Below are positions 17,859-27,874 of a DNA stretch of 64,000 bases, piece after piece. The DNA comes from Levilactobacillus acidifarinae DSM 19394 = JCM 15949. GTDB lineage: Bacteria > Bacillota > Bacilli > Lactobacillales > Lactobacillaceae. The first letter of the stretch is position 1. Each line of letters opens with the position of its first letter. Made by a program: the position numbers and the translations under genes. The notes beneath the pieces are model-generated. The model searched no databases. It worked only from the letters and a program-made list of their open reading frames with translations, and had not been told where the DNA came from. The stretch covers positions 1 through 64,000 of the forward strand of contig NZ_AZDV01000009.1 in NCBI RefSeq assembly GCF_001434835.1, read 5' to 3'.

Positions 17859-18484
17859 GATAGAGATTCCTCCAAACGTCTGAGTTTCTTAGGAATATAG
17901 TTCCAACCATAATTTAATTTCACTAAGAACCGCGGTGGAATATTATGAATAATCAGCAGTGCTAATACCATGTTAATAATAGTGTTGATTGTTCCTGAAA
18001 TAAGATTCGTCGAAATAACCGATGTCCAAATTTGCTGCCCCGTGGCCAAAAAGGCAGCCGTGATAAAATCTGTTCCCGTACCAGTCACGCCGCCAAAAAG
18101 CAATACAGAGACAACAGCCGATGACGTTGCTGATACTACGTCAACCAATAGTCCGGCAATAACAATTCCCACAATATTGGTATACATCTTCCAACGGGAT
18201 AAGTAGCCAGTTGCTAACGCCGTACACAATGAAACAAATGCAAAGGGAATTGAAATTGGGTTTAACATCCCATTTACCAAATTACCTAGAATCCCTGTAG
18301 CAGCTCCCACCCATGGCCCTGCAATCATCGACACCATTACTGTTCCAATAAGATCAATAAAAATCGGCAATTTCAAAACGGTTGACAATTGATACCCTAC
18401 TACACTCAATGACACACCAATCGGAATTAACAGCAAAGCTAGTAAATTAAAATCGTATCTAATACCGATTTTCCGTTTACGCAT
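17855..18484 (-). CDS. ECF transporter substrate-binding (S) component
   Basis: The 209-residue protein has about six hydrophobic helices and fits an ECF S component. The cargo is not obvious from sequence; nucleosides are inferred from the nucleoside hydrolase at the end of the operon. The ATG at 18482-18484 follows GGAGGG; an upstream in-frame ATG at 18562 would put the promoter region inside the gene. It is first in S-T-A-A'-hydrolase, about 106 bases after the regulator gene. Confidence 0.82.
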   Translation of the reverse strand: MRKRKIGIRYDFNLLALLLIPIGVSLSVVGYQLSTVLKLPIFIDLIGTVMVSMIAGPWVGAATGILGNLVNGMLNPISIPFAFVSLCTALATGYLSRWKMYTNIVGIVIAGLLVDVVSATSSAVVSVLLFGGVTGTGTDFITAAFLATGQQIWTSVISTNLISGTINTIINMVLALLIIHNIPPRFLVKLNYGWNYIPKKLRRLEESLS

Positions 18485-18533
18485 AAGCCAACCCTCCAGT
18501 TTTCTCGTCGATGATTCCGGATTCATCATCACC

Positions 18534-18580
18534 AAGGTACACTGGTCTTGAATAGCCGTCAATAAGACAGAATTGTCTTA
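18534..18580 (-). promoter_or_regulatory. Candidate promoter with palindromic operator for the ECF operon
   Basis: A perfect palindrome TAAGACA-N4-TGTCTTA (18563-18580) abuts a TTGACG -35 box (18557-18562). Seventeen bases further is a weak -10, TACCTT (18534-18539). The dyad lies between the GntR gene and the S-component start, which is where a local GntR repressor would bind. It could also act as a weak hairpin, but no T-run follows. Confidence 0.55.
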
Positions 18581-18590
18581 CTTTTTCAAA

Positions 18591-19289
18591 CTAGCGTGTA
18601 TGTAATTTTAGATAGGCATTCTTCGTGGATAGGTAATATTCATTATATATAATGACATTTTGCTCCTTGTTATAGATATTTTCCGTAAGCTTATAAAAAA
18701 CATCTTGAGAATTCCCCTGAATCACATGTTTAAAATCATGTGATTTCGGAGTTAACGTATCAATTGTCACCGCCGCATTATAGCCTAGTCGATACACTTT
18801 CGTTTCAATCAGCTGCTGAACTGTTTTTTTATCATACATATCTATTCCTGCTTGCGAAACAACTTCTGCTGGAATTAAGCTTTGCTCATTAGCCACAATA
18901 GTATTTGCTGTTTGATACCATAAATTAGCAACAAAATAAGCACCAACATTTCGGCCAAATACCTTTTCGCTAAAGGGATTAGCCTGTTGAACGTCAATTT
19001 CCGTAATCACATTAGTAATCTCAGACGTTAACACAATAGGCATTAAGTTCTGAAAATAATCCAATGATTTAGCTTGCGTATTGTGTTGTTGACCAATAAG
19101 ACGTTTCCCAGAGTCTTTTACAACATATCCCTGATCAATCAATTCCTGAACCGCCTTACGAGCAGTTACCCGACTAACTGTGTAACGTTTCATTAATTGT
19201 TCATCTGTTGGTAGATTGCTTTCAGGGCGTAATATTTCTAGATCAATATCACGAATAATATTTCGAACAACTTTTTCGTATTTATACAT
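18591..19289 (-). CDS. GntR-family transcriptional regulator of the ECF/nucleoside block
   Basis: The 232-residue protein has a GntR winged helix at the N-terminus (about 1-72; LPTDEQLMKRYTVSRVTARK) and a UTRA-like C-terminal domain (about 90-225). The ATG at 19287-19289 follows GAGG; an upstream ATG at 19337 lacks a site. It lies immediately upstream of the ECF importer on the same strand and probably represses it in response to a nucleoside or its breakdown product. It shares the AT-rich codon use of the block. Confidence 0.87.
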   Translation of the reverse strand: MYKYEKVVRNIIRDIDLEILRPESNLPTDEQLMKRYTVSRVTARKAVQELIDQGYVVKDSGKRLIGQQHNTQAKSLDYFQNLMPIVLTSEITNVITEIDVQQANPFSEKVFGRNVGAYFVANLWYQTANTIVANEQSLIPAEVVSQAGIDMYDKKTVQQLIETKVYRLGYNAAVTIDTLTPKSHDFKHVIQGNSQDVFYKLTENIYNKEQNVIIYNEYYLSTKNAYLKLHTR

Positions 19290-19449
19290 TCCTATCGCCT
19301 CATTTTTAAATACTTTTATGTATTTTTGAATCCTCAAACTAGCTATATTTTCATTCTACTAAATTTTATAATTTGTATCAAATCCGAACTATTTTCGCAT
19401 GATTATTTGTTTTTATTAAATTGTTATCGCTTACTTTTTGACAAAAAAA

Positions 19450-19494
19450 GAAAAACTTGCTAATTCTTATTGGAATTAACAAGTTTTCTTTTTT
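19450..19494. terminator. Bidirectional terminator after ispE
   Basis: AAAAACTTGCTAATTC pairs with GAATTAACAAGTTTT; A-runs and T-runs flank both sides. On the minus strand it ends ispE transcription. It also marks the right edge of the AT-richer ECF block. Confidence 0.85.
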
Positions 19495-19504
19495 AGATTA
19501 CCTC

Positions 19505-20359
19505 TTATGGTAACGGCCGCACCAAGTACACCTCACGGCAGAATCCCTTCATCCCGTTAAACACCCGTTGGGCCCGAGATTGCTTGCTGCACAACCCAAA
19601 GACTGTGGGCCCGGTCCCACTCATCTGCGCCGCGTCCGCGCCAAACTTCATCATTTGGCGTTTCAACTGCGTAATCTCGGGGTGTCGTTTCGCCGTTAGC
19701 GGCTCCAAGGCGTTGCCCATCACCGCACACATGGCGTCGATATCCTGCTCGCGAATCCCCCGCAGCAACGCATCAATGTCCGGGTGCTCCAAATCATCGT
19801 AGCGAATCCGCTGCAAAATACTGGGCGTCGACACACTCACCTTGGGCTTGGCTAAGACCACCCAAGCCGCCGGTAATTTTGATAACGGCGTAATCCGTTC
19901 GCCACGACCGCGCACGTGGGCCGTCCGGCCGTACACGCAGTACGGCACGTCCGAATCGATCTGCAGGCCTAGCTTAGCCAGTTCCTGCCACGACAATCCC
20001 AAGTTCCAGAGCTGATTTAGCCCCCGTAAAACGGCGGCCGCGTCGGAGGACCCGCCGCCCAGTCCGGCCGCGACCGGAATATTTTTCTTAATCCGAATGT
20101 TGACCCCCTGCTTGACCCGAAATTGGGTTTGCAGCAAGTGGGCCGCTTGAAAGGCCAAGTTACGCTGATCGTTGGGTAAAAACCCGCTATCCGATGCCAC
20201 ACGGATTCGTTTATGGTGGGTCAACGTCTGGATTTCGACGTAGTCCGCCAGATCGACCGACGTCATCACCATGTTCCACTCCTCCATGCCATCCTGATGA
20301 TGGTATGGGGTATCGAGCCCGAGGTTTATCTTGGCCGGTGCCTTTTCAATCAGTTGCAT
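19505..20359 (-). CDS. ispE: 4-diphosphocytidyl-2-C-methyl-D-erythritol kinase homologue
   Basis: The 284-residue GHMP kinase begins APAKINLGL and has the ATP loop PVAAGLGGGSSDA (about residues 95-107), matching IspE. In the MEP pathway IspE phosphorylates CDP-methylerythritol. No other MEP gene is in the window, while mvaA of the mevalonate pathway lies at 28848-30116, so the present role is uncertain. A conserved linkage veg-ispE-purR is known in Firmicutes; here purR lies elsewhere. It sits about 100 bases after veg. Confidence 0.9.
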   Translation of the reverse strand: MQLIEKAPAKINLGLDTPYHHQDGMEEWNMVMTSVDLADYVEIQTLTHHKRIRVASDSGFLPNDQRNLAFQAAHLLQTQFRVKQGVNIRIKKNIPVAAGLGGGSSDAAAVLRGLNQLWNLGLSWQELAKLGLQIDSDVPYCVYGRTAHVRGRGERITPLSKLPAAWVVLAKPKVSVSTPSILQRIRYDDLEHPDIDALLRGIREQDIDAMCAVMGNALEPLTAKRHPEITQLKRQMMKFGADAAQMSGTGPTVFGLCSKQSRAQRVFNGMKGFCREVYLVRPLP

Positions 20360-20444
20360 GAGCTCACCTGAATTCCCTGGTAGGCTTACCGCCCTACCGT
20401 TGTTCTGAATGTAATTAAGCCCATTATACTATGGAAAAGTGCAA

Positions 20445-20468
20445 AATAAAAAGGCCTTATCCGGCCCA
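20445..20468 (-). terminator. Terminator after veg
   Basis: On the minus strand GGCC-GGATAA-GGCC is followed by TTTTTATTTT. The stem is short but GC-rich and placed right after the veg stop. Confidence 0.7.
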
Positions 20469-20472
20469 ATTA

Positions 20473-20709
20473 TTATTCATCAAAGTCGACTTCGATGTTT
20501 TTGGTTAAAATATCGGTATAGCTATAAGAAACGCGCTCGAATGAATTTTCGTTCTGGTCAAGATCTACCACGAAAACGGCCGGGTAGGTCTCTCGGAGAA
20601 TTCCATGCCGTTCGGTTGTTTTCTTTCGACCGGCTTGAGCGATGACCATCAATTTTTCGCCAATACGCCCATCCAGTTTGTTCTTAATGTTCGCTAAACT
20701 TGTTGGCAT
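20473..20709 (-). CDS. veg: Veg protein
   Basis: The 78-residue protein matches the small Veg family of Firmicutes (N-terminal SLANIKNKLDGRIGEKL, then QAGRKKTTERHGIL). In Bacillus subtilis Veg stimulates biofilm matrix genes through SinR; in lactobacilli its role is unclear. The ATG at 20707-20709 follows GAGGTG; the longer in-frame extension to 20787 has no site. It lies between rsmA and ispE, the conserved context of this gene. Confidence 0.92.
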   Translation of the reverse strand: MPTSLANIKNKLDGRIGEKLMVIAQAGRKKTTERHGILRETYPAVFVVDLDQNENSFERVSYSYTDILTKNIEVDFDE

Positions 20710-20807
20710 GCACTTCACCTCTGTGAAACATGATACCATAGTTTCACAAGAAATGCAAATTATACCACAACCGGTCCGCAAGCGCAAGAATTAGCCAATG
20801 GTAAGGG

Positions 20808-21698
20808 TTACATTAAGCCTTCAGCGTGAAAAGCATTCACTAATTCAATAAAATTCAGCAACGTTAAGCGTTCCGGCCGCAGTTGCCGGGAAATGTCGAC
20901 CTTATCCAGGACGGTTTCGATTCGTTCCCGGACCTCCGGCTGCTTCCCAAAAATCCCCTGCAGGTTGTTCCACAACGACTTCCGGCGGTGCGCGAAACAC
21001 CCCTTTACGAACCCGTATAACGCCTGATCGCTGTACGGTTCGACGGGTAAGGCCTCACGCGGCGTTAAGCGAATAATCGCCGAATCCACGTTGGGTTGCG
21101 GGATAAACGCGGTCCGGGGCACGTTAAAGGCCACCTCGACGTGGGCCCGGTACTGCATGACCACGGATAACGATCCGTAGGCCTTGGTTCCGGGGACCGC
21201 CACTAGCCGGTCGGCCACCTCGGCCTGCATCATCACCACAATTTGGTCGAAGGTCACGTTACTTTGTAGGACCCCCATCAGAATCGGCGTCGTGATGTAA
21301 TACGGTAAGTTCGCCACCAGCTTAATGGGGTGACCCGCTTCAAATTCATTTTCGATGACCTCGGGCAGGTTGGCCTTTAGAATATCTTGATTGATGATTT
21401 TCACGTTATCGTAAGGCATCAAGGTATCGTCGAGGACCGGCAATAGGTTTTCGTCGATTTCAAAGGCCACAACACGGCGGGCTTTGCGCGCCAACTGTTC
21501 GGTCAACGCCCCAATCCCGGGGCCGATTTCGATCACGTTATCGTCGGCCGTCACGTCGGCCGCACTGACGATATTTCGTAAAATATTCAGGTCCGACAAG
21601 AAGTTCTGCCCTAGACTCTTCTTAGCCACCAACCGGTAGCGGTTCAGGATGGCCTTTGTCCGGGCCGGGGAGCCAATTTCTGGCACGTCGTTATTCAT
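20808..21698 (-). CDS. rsmA: 16S rRNA dimethyladenosine transferase RsmA (KsgA)
   Basis: This cytosolic enzyme dimethylates two adjacent adenosines near the 3' end of 16S rRNA during 30S maturation. The 296-residue protein has the SAM-binding [10 protein letters not shown] motif near residue 58 and the catalytic NLPYYITTP motif near 128. It overlaps rnmV by eight bases. The order tatD-rnmV-rsmA-veg-ispE follows the conserved Firmicutes arrangement. Assignment is secure. Confidence 0.97.
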   Translation of the reverse strand: MNNDVPEIGSPARTKAILNRYRLVAKKSLGQNFLSDLNILRNIVSAADVTADDNVIEIGPGIGALTEQLARKARRVVAFEIDENLLPVLDDTLMPYDNVKIINQDILKANLPEVIENEFEAGHPIKLVANLPYYITTPILMGVLQSNVTFDQIVVMMQAEVADRLVAVPGTKAYGSLSVVMQYRAHVEVAFNVPRTAFIPQPNVDSAIIRLTPREALPVEPYSDQALYGFVKGCFAHRRKSLWNNLQGIFGKQPEVRERIETVLDKVDISRQLRPERLTLLNFIELVNAFHAEGLM

Positions 21699-22266
21699 GG
21701 AATTCCTCCTTCGATGTTGCGTTCATCTGCCTGATGGCTTGCGCAAAGGTCGCCGGTTGGATACCAAACATCCGTAACCGTTTTTCCAGCTGCTTGCCGT
21801 TGACGTAGCCAATCTGTAACAGTTCACCCAATTGTTCACGCCGGCGCTTGGCCCCCGCGCCCCCGATCAAGCCCGCCGCCATCAAATCGGCATGGGTGAT
21901 CAGTTCCGGAGCGGCGTCGGTTTCGGTGTACACGTGATTCAGCGCCGCCCGAATGGCATCTGGTGTGGCGTGTTCCACGCCCAGTGAACCGCCCGCCTTA
22001 TCCGGTCGGCCTTCCTTTTTCGGCAGGAAGGCATGTTTGGCGTTAGGCACGGCTTCGGCGACGATCTTGCGAATCTTCTCACCGGAAAAGTCCGGGTCGG
22101 TAAAAATGATGACGCCGCGCTGGTCCGCCAACTTTTCAATCAAGGCCAGCGTGTCCTCGTCGATCGCGGACCCCCGGGTTTCGATGGTGTCGGCGTTAAC
22201 CGCCCGGTTGATGGCTTTGGTATCGTCCTTACCTTCGACCACCAGCACTTCTTTAAACTTCTTCAA
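21691..22266 (-). CDS. rnmV: Ribonuclease M5
   Basis: RNase M5 cuts the 5S rRNA precursor at both ends. The 191-residue product has an N-terminal Toprim domain with VVEGKDDT near residue 10 and the IFTDPDFSG acidic motif near 60. The TTG at 22264-22266 is chosen because the family begins at this point and AGGAG lies ten bases upstream. Longer extensions to 22386 run through tatD in another frame. It overlaps tatD by 14 bases and rsmA by eight. Confidence 0.93.
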   Translation of the reverse strand: MKKFKEVLVVEGKDDTKAINRAVNADTIETRGSAIDEDTLALIEKLADQRGVIIFTDPDFSGEKIRKIVAEAVPNAKHAFLPKKEGRPDKAGGSLGVEHATPDAIRAALNHVYTETDAAPELITHADLMAAGLIGGAGAKRRREQLGELLQIGYVNGKQLEKRLRMFGIQPATFAQAIRQMNATSKEEFHE

Positions 22267-23029
22267 TGTGGTAAAACTCCTCTGCGTTGTGGTAAGTGGC
22301 CGCCGCAATCTCGTCCGGCGTGGTGTCGCGTTCCTTGGCGATGGCCTCGACCGTGTAACGGGTAAAGCCCGGCTCGTTCTGTTCACCCCGGTGCGGTTCC
22401 GGGGTCAGGTACGGCGCGTCGGTCTCGACCATCATCACGTCGAGTGGTGTGGCCCGGACGGAATCGTGCACCTCGTGGGCGTTCTTGAAGCTCGCCACCC
22501 CGGAATAGGAGATGTGCATCCCCAGGTCCAGGAACTTCTTCAACCATTCGGGATCACCGTTAAAGCTGTGCATCACCCCACCAATGTCTTGAATCCCGGC
22601 TTCCTTAATGATGCGGTAGGTGTCGTCGAAGGCGTCACGGTTATGGACCACGATGGGTTTGCCGACTTCCTTAGCAATCGCAATCTGGCGGGCAAAGACC
22701 TTACGTTGGGTGTCCTGGGGTGAGGTATCCCAATGATAGTCCAACCCGATTTCACCAAGGGCGCGCACGCGGTCATCGGCCAACTGGATTTCCAGTTCGG
22801 CCTCTTTTTCCGGCGTGTAGTTCTTAGAGTCTTCGGGGTGCCAGCCCACCGCGGCCACCAATTCGGGATACTGGTGGGCTAACTTGATGGCGTCGGTGTT
22901 GAGTTGGGTGTTGGACCCGACGATGGTCATCTTGGTGACGCCCAACTCGGCGGCGCGCTTGAGGTACTTGGGCACGTCGGTGATAAATTCTTCACTGTTT
23001 AAATGGGTATGTGAATCATAGATTTGCAT
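22253..23029 (-). CDS. tatD: TatD-family deoxyribonuclease/hydrolase
   Basis: The 258-residue protein belongs to the metal-dependent TatD hydrolases. Visible ligands are DSHTHLN at the N-terminus, GEIGLDYHW near residue 90, VVHNRDA near 125 and METDAPYL near 205. Relatives act as 3'-5' exonucleases or in DNA repair; the precise substrate here is unknown. The ATG at 23027-23029 follows AAAGGAG. It is first in the tatD-rnmV-rsmA overlap group. Confidence 0.93.
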   Translation of the reverse strand: MQIYDSHTHLNSEEFITDVPKYLKRAAELGVTKMTIVGSNTQLNTDAIKLAHQYPELVAAVGWHPEDSKNYTPEKEAELEIQLADDRVRALGEIGLDYHWDTSPQDTQRKVFARQIAIAKEVGKPIVVHNRDAFDDTYRIIKEAGIQDIGGVMHSFNGDPEWLKKFLDLGMHISYSGVASFKNAHEVHDSVRATPLDVMMVETDAPYLTPEPHRGEQNEPGFTRYTVEAIAKERDTTPDEIAAATYHNAEEFYHIEEV

Positions 23030-23219
23030 GGATACTCTCCTTTGCATGAAATGTTCGTGAAACGCTGGCATAGCCTTACCAAAGTCGTGGAAACGTTATG
23101 ACATGAACACATAGCAAAAAACATTATATTCGTCGCGACAGTCACTGCCTTACTAATTAATCTAGCGGAACTCAGTAAGGTAGCCCTACCGCCATCACAT
23201 CAATTATCGATTGAATCTA

Positions 23220-23400
23220 CCAGTGTACAGCCTGGAGGCGAGCAGGGGCTCAGCCAGCGAAATTATCCTTAGTCGACGTTTCTTGTCGGCTTAGGATAAG
23301 GCCGAGTTTGAAGACCCGCGGTTTTTGCGGGGCTTCAAATCGTGCCCGCAGGCGGTCCAAATGTTCACCTTGAGCGCCGGAGGGCGAACAACCCTATCTA
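23220..23400 (+). repeat. Repeat B copy 2 within a structured intergenic element
   Basis: The 427-base gap between tatD and metG (23030-23456) contains no gene. It begins with CAGTGTACAGCCTGGAGGCG and continues with two stacked hairpins: TTATCCTTAGTCGAC / GTCGGCTTAGGATAA and TTTGAAGACCCGC / GCGGGGCTTCAAA. The second and the following CGTGCCCGC resemble the core of repeat A, so the families may share an origin. The metG terminator lies just beyond. Confidence 0.65.
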
Positions 23401-23406
23401 ACACTC

Positions 23407-23448
23407 AAAAAACGCGGGCCGGCGTCTTTCGATTCGCCGCCCGCGTTT
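23407..23448 (-). terminator. Rho-independent terminator of metG
   Basis: On the minus strand AACGCGGGCGGCG pairs with CGCCGGCCCGCGTT and is followed by TTTTTT, immediately after the metG stop. Confidence 0.92.
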
Positions 23449-23456
23449 GCTTGACG

Positions 23457-25556
<2,100 letters not shown>

Positions 25557-25562
25557 TCATTT

Positions 25563-25608
25563 AGTATAGCATAATCCCCGGTCAAGCCATAGCTGGGGCC
25601 GGGGATTT
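25563..25608 (-). promoter_or_regulatory. metG promoter and preceding hairpin
   Basis: An extended -10 TGCTATACT (25563-25571, minus strand) lies about 75 bases upstream of metG. Immediately before it is a hairpin, AATCCCCGG / CCGGGGATT (25572-25608), which probably ends transcription from the DUF72 gene. No T-box or SAM riboswitch signature was seen in this leader. Confidence 0.6.
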
Positions 25609-25623
25609 CTTAACGGGATGACC

Positions 25624-26472
25624 TTAAAACAGGTCCAATTGCTGTGGGGCCAAATTGGTCCAGTGTAAGTGTAAAATTTCCTTCAGCCGTAACGCGTTCG
25701 GCGCGGCGTCTCTGCCAGAGTTGTTGTTAAAAATCACACTGACATTTTGGGCCTGCATGGCCAACTGCCGGACCAGCGTCGCAATCGACTGCAATTCGTC
25801 TTCGCTGTACTTATACAACGTCCGCGTCTTGCGCCAATTAGCGCCCTGGTTGAACCAGCCCTGCGCGTTACGCCCGTGTAGCCGCACCACTGCTAGCTCC
25901 GGCGTGGTCACCGTAGCCACCAACGGAATCCCATCATTTAAGTTATGGGGTTCGTCGGTCACCACGTTCGTCAGTTTAAGTGATTGCAAATACGCCATCA
26001 CGTCGGTGGTCAATCCCGGCGTGGCAAACCAGCTGGGACTACGAAATTCCACGGCCAGTGGCAAATTGCCTAACGCTAGGCGGACCTGTCGCAGGTACTC
26101 GATATTGGCCGTCGTACGGTTAAAGTACGGCGGAAACTGCAACAGAATTGTCTGTAATTTCTGCTTGGCGACCAGCGGCGCCACCATCTCGCGGTAGTGT
26201 GCAAAGGTAGTTTGCACTTCTTCGGCGGTCACCGGGTGTTGACGCTGGCCGTGCGTGGTCATGACCTGGTTAGCCTTCAAGATAAATTGAAAGCCGTCCG
26301 GAACCGTGGCCTGCCAATTAGCGACCGTGCTGGTCCGGGGAATCCCGTAAAACGGGGTGTCCAGTTCGACCAAGGGCAAGTTTCCTGCATATTCGGTGAG
26401 GGTCACCGGCCGGTCTTCCCCCCCAATCAAGGCGGGATGTTCCGTCCAGGTCGTTAAACCGATACTAATCAT
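25624..26472 (-). CDS. DUF72 family protein
   Basis: The 282-residue protein belongs to the DUF72 (YecE/YunF) family, a TIM-barrel-like fold of unknown activity. Family features seen are SIGLTTWTEHP at the N-terminus, ELDTPFYGIP near 40, FILKANQVMTTH near 70, AVEFRSPSW near 140 and VRLHGRNAQGW near 200. The ATG at 26470-26472 follows GGAGGG; codons further upstream lack a site. It is monocistronic. Confidence 0.88.
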   Translation of the reverse strand: MISIGLTTWTEHPALIGGEDRPVTLTEYAGNLPLVELDTPFYGIPRTSTVANWQATVPDGFQFILKANQVMTTHGQRQHPVTAEEVQTTFAHYREMVAPLVAKQKLQTILLQFPPYFNRTTANIEYLRQVRLALGNLPLAVEFRSPSWFATPGLTTDVMAYLQSLKLTNVVTDEPHNLNDGIPLVATVTTPELAVVRLHGRNAQGWFNQGANWRKTRTLYKYSEDELQSIATLVRQLAMQAQNVSVIFNNNSGRDAAPNALRLKEILHLHWTNLAPQQLDLF

Positions 26473-26611
26473 TGTTCGCCCTCCAATCGTAGGTTTCCTA
26501 GATTTTTCCTCCAAACTAGATCCTGACTAAAACCCGTCCTAAAACTCAACCGCTAATCAGAACAACTATTCAGGGCCGCTTAACCAAAAATCCATTTGAG
26601 TTACCCGATCA

Positions 26612-26774
26612 GTGTGAGCTGGAGGGCCAGGCAGAAATGGGATCAGGGGTGAAATTTGACTTGGCCGGTGTTTTTTACCGGCCTAGACAAAGGTCGGTCT
26701 TCAAGACCCGAGCTTTGGGGCTTGAAGCCGTGCCCACCCCGCTCCAGCTCGTTTCTGTCTGGCCCGGAAGCGCT
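26612..26774 (+). repeat. Dispersed intergenic repeat A, copy 2
   Basis: This element occupies most of the 339-base gap 26473-26811, in which no gene was found. It starts GTGTGAGCTGGAGGGCCAG and ends GGCCCGGAAGCGCT. Terminal arms around CAGAAATGGG are less perfect than in the other copies. The internal GGCCGGT-TTTTTT-ACCGGCC hairpin is conserved with compensating changes relative to copy 3 (GGTCGGT / ACCGACC), which hints at conserved RNA or DNA structure. Confidence 0.88.
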
Positions 26775-26811
26775 AAACTCAACAAACTTATCTTTTAAGA
26801 TAGACTCTAGC

Positions 26812-27138
26812 CTACTTAAATTTCTCAAACTGCTTGATCAACGCAGATTCCGACTCATCGAGATGGCCTTTAAGCTGGCCAATCAAGCGGCGTCCCGCCA
26901 TCCGGTCGTTGTACCGAATTCCCGTCACACATAAATCAATCAGGACGAACAGGATCACCACCAGGCCAGCCTTTTGCCGCGTGAACCCCACGTTAAATAG
27001 GGGCACCACGCCTTGACTAAATCCTAGTTGTAAAATCCCGTAAATCACTAACGTATCGGGGAGTAGTTGGAGAACGCTCAGCCAGCGTAACCGTTGCACC
27101 AGCTTCCGCAGTTGGGTCATAATCTCTGTGCGACTCAT
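26812..27138 (-). CDS. Small membrane protein, function unknown
   Basis: The 108-residue protein has two predicted membrane helices (about residues 20-42 and 58-76) and a charged C-terminal tail rich in Glu and Lys. The ATG at 27136-27138 follows GGTGAG and overlaps the end of the sirtuin gene, so the two are co-translated. No family was recognised. It is the last gene of the run Ppx/GppA-mvaA-EvcA-sirtuin. Confidence 0.65.
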   Translation of the reverse strand: MSRTEIMTQLRKLVQRLRWLSVLQLLPDTLVIYGILQLGFSQGVVPLFNVGFTRQKAGLVVILFVLIDLCVTGIRYNDRMAGRRLIGQLKGHLDESESALIKQFEKFK

Positions 27139-27148
27139 CGACTCACCT

Positions 27149-27847
27149 TCAAACTTGAAGCTCCGTAAAGAACTGGGTCGCATCGGCCTGAACCATGTCG
27201 ATGGGCATTCCCAGTTCCAGCTTCTCTTGATTGATCACCACGACGGGTGCCTGAGCATTGCGGTAGTCCAGGAGTCCGGCAAACGGATAAACCCGCATGG
27301 AGGTCCCCACGATGACGACCAGATCGGCCGCCCCCATGGCCGCCACGGCCCGTTGGACGTTGAGGGTGTTCAACCCCTCATCGTATAAGACCACGTCCGG
27401 CCGTAACCAGCCACCGTCAACGTCGTGGTGCGGATCTTTAAGGTAGTCGTGCCAATCGACGGTCGCCCCACAGACCTGACAATACACGTTGTACAGGTTC
27501 CCGTGAAATTCTACCAGGTGCTGACAGCCCGCCTCGCGGTACAAATTATCAATATTTTGGGTGATCACCGTCGCACGGTTCTGCTGCGTCAGCGCCGCTT
27601 GCTTTTGGTGAATCACGTTGGGTTGTGCCTCCGGATAATACAAATTCTGTTTGACGTAGTCGTAAAAGGTGTCGGGTTCCTGAGCCAAGCACTGGTGACT
27701 CAGGTAATATTCCGCGTTCCGGTGACCGGTATATAACCCGTTTTTCGACCGGTAATCCGGAATCCCCGACGGCGTCGAGACGCCCGCCCCCGTCAAGAAG
27801 ACGATGTGGGTCGCGTCATCAAATAGCTTTTGTAAGCGTGCTTCCAT
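27149..27847 (-). CDS. SIR2-family NAD-dependent protein deacylase
   Basis: The 232-residue sirtuin has the NAD-binding motif LTGAGVSTPSGIPDYRS (about 18-34), TQNID near 97, the catalytic His in EFHGN (His115) and GTS near the C-terminal NAD site. Only one zinc Cys pair is present (CQVCG, Cys123/126). The second pair, expected about 20 residues later, is replaced by DPHHDVDGGW. I start at the ATG at 27845-27847, nine bases after GGGGG; the ATG three codons earlier abuts that site. Protein lysine deacylation is the family function. Confidence 0.88.
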   Translation of the reverse strand: MEARLQKLFDDATHIVFLTGAGVSTPSGIPDYRSKNGLYTGHRNAEYYLSHQCLAQEPDTFYDYVKQNLYYPEAQPNVIHQKQAALTQQNRATVITQNIDNLYREAGCQHLVEFHGNLYNVYCQVCGATVDWHDYLKDPHHDVDGGWLRPDVVLYDEGLNTLNVQRAVAAMGAADLVVIVGTSMRVYPFAGLLDYRNAQAPVVVINQEKLELGMPIDMVQADATQFFTELQV

Positions 27848-27874
27848 CGAATACATCCCCCTTACTCAAACCCG

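Noticed and set aside
22267-22386. 40-codon N-terminal extension of RNase M5
   Set aside because: It is Arg/Thr-rich shadow translation of tatD; the family begins at the TTG at 22266, which has a ribosome site.
22033-22723. Long plus-strand frames opposite rnmV and tatD
   Set aside because: They are antisense to conserved genes, lack start signals and show no domain.
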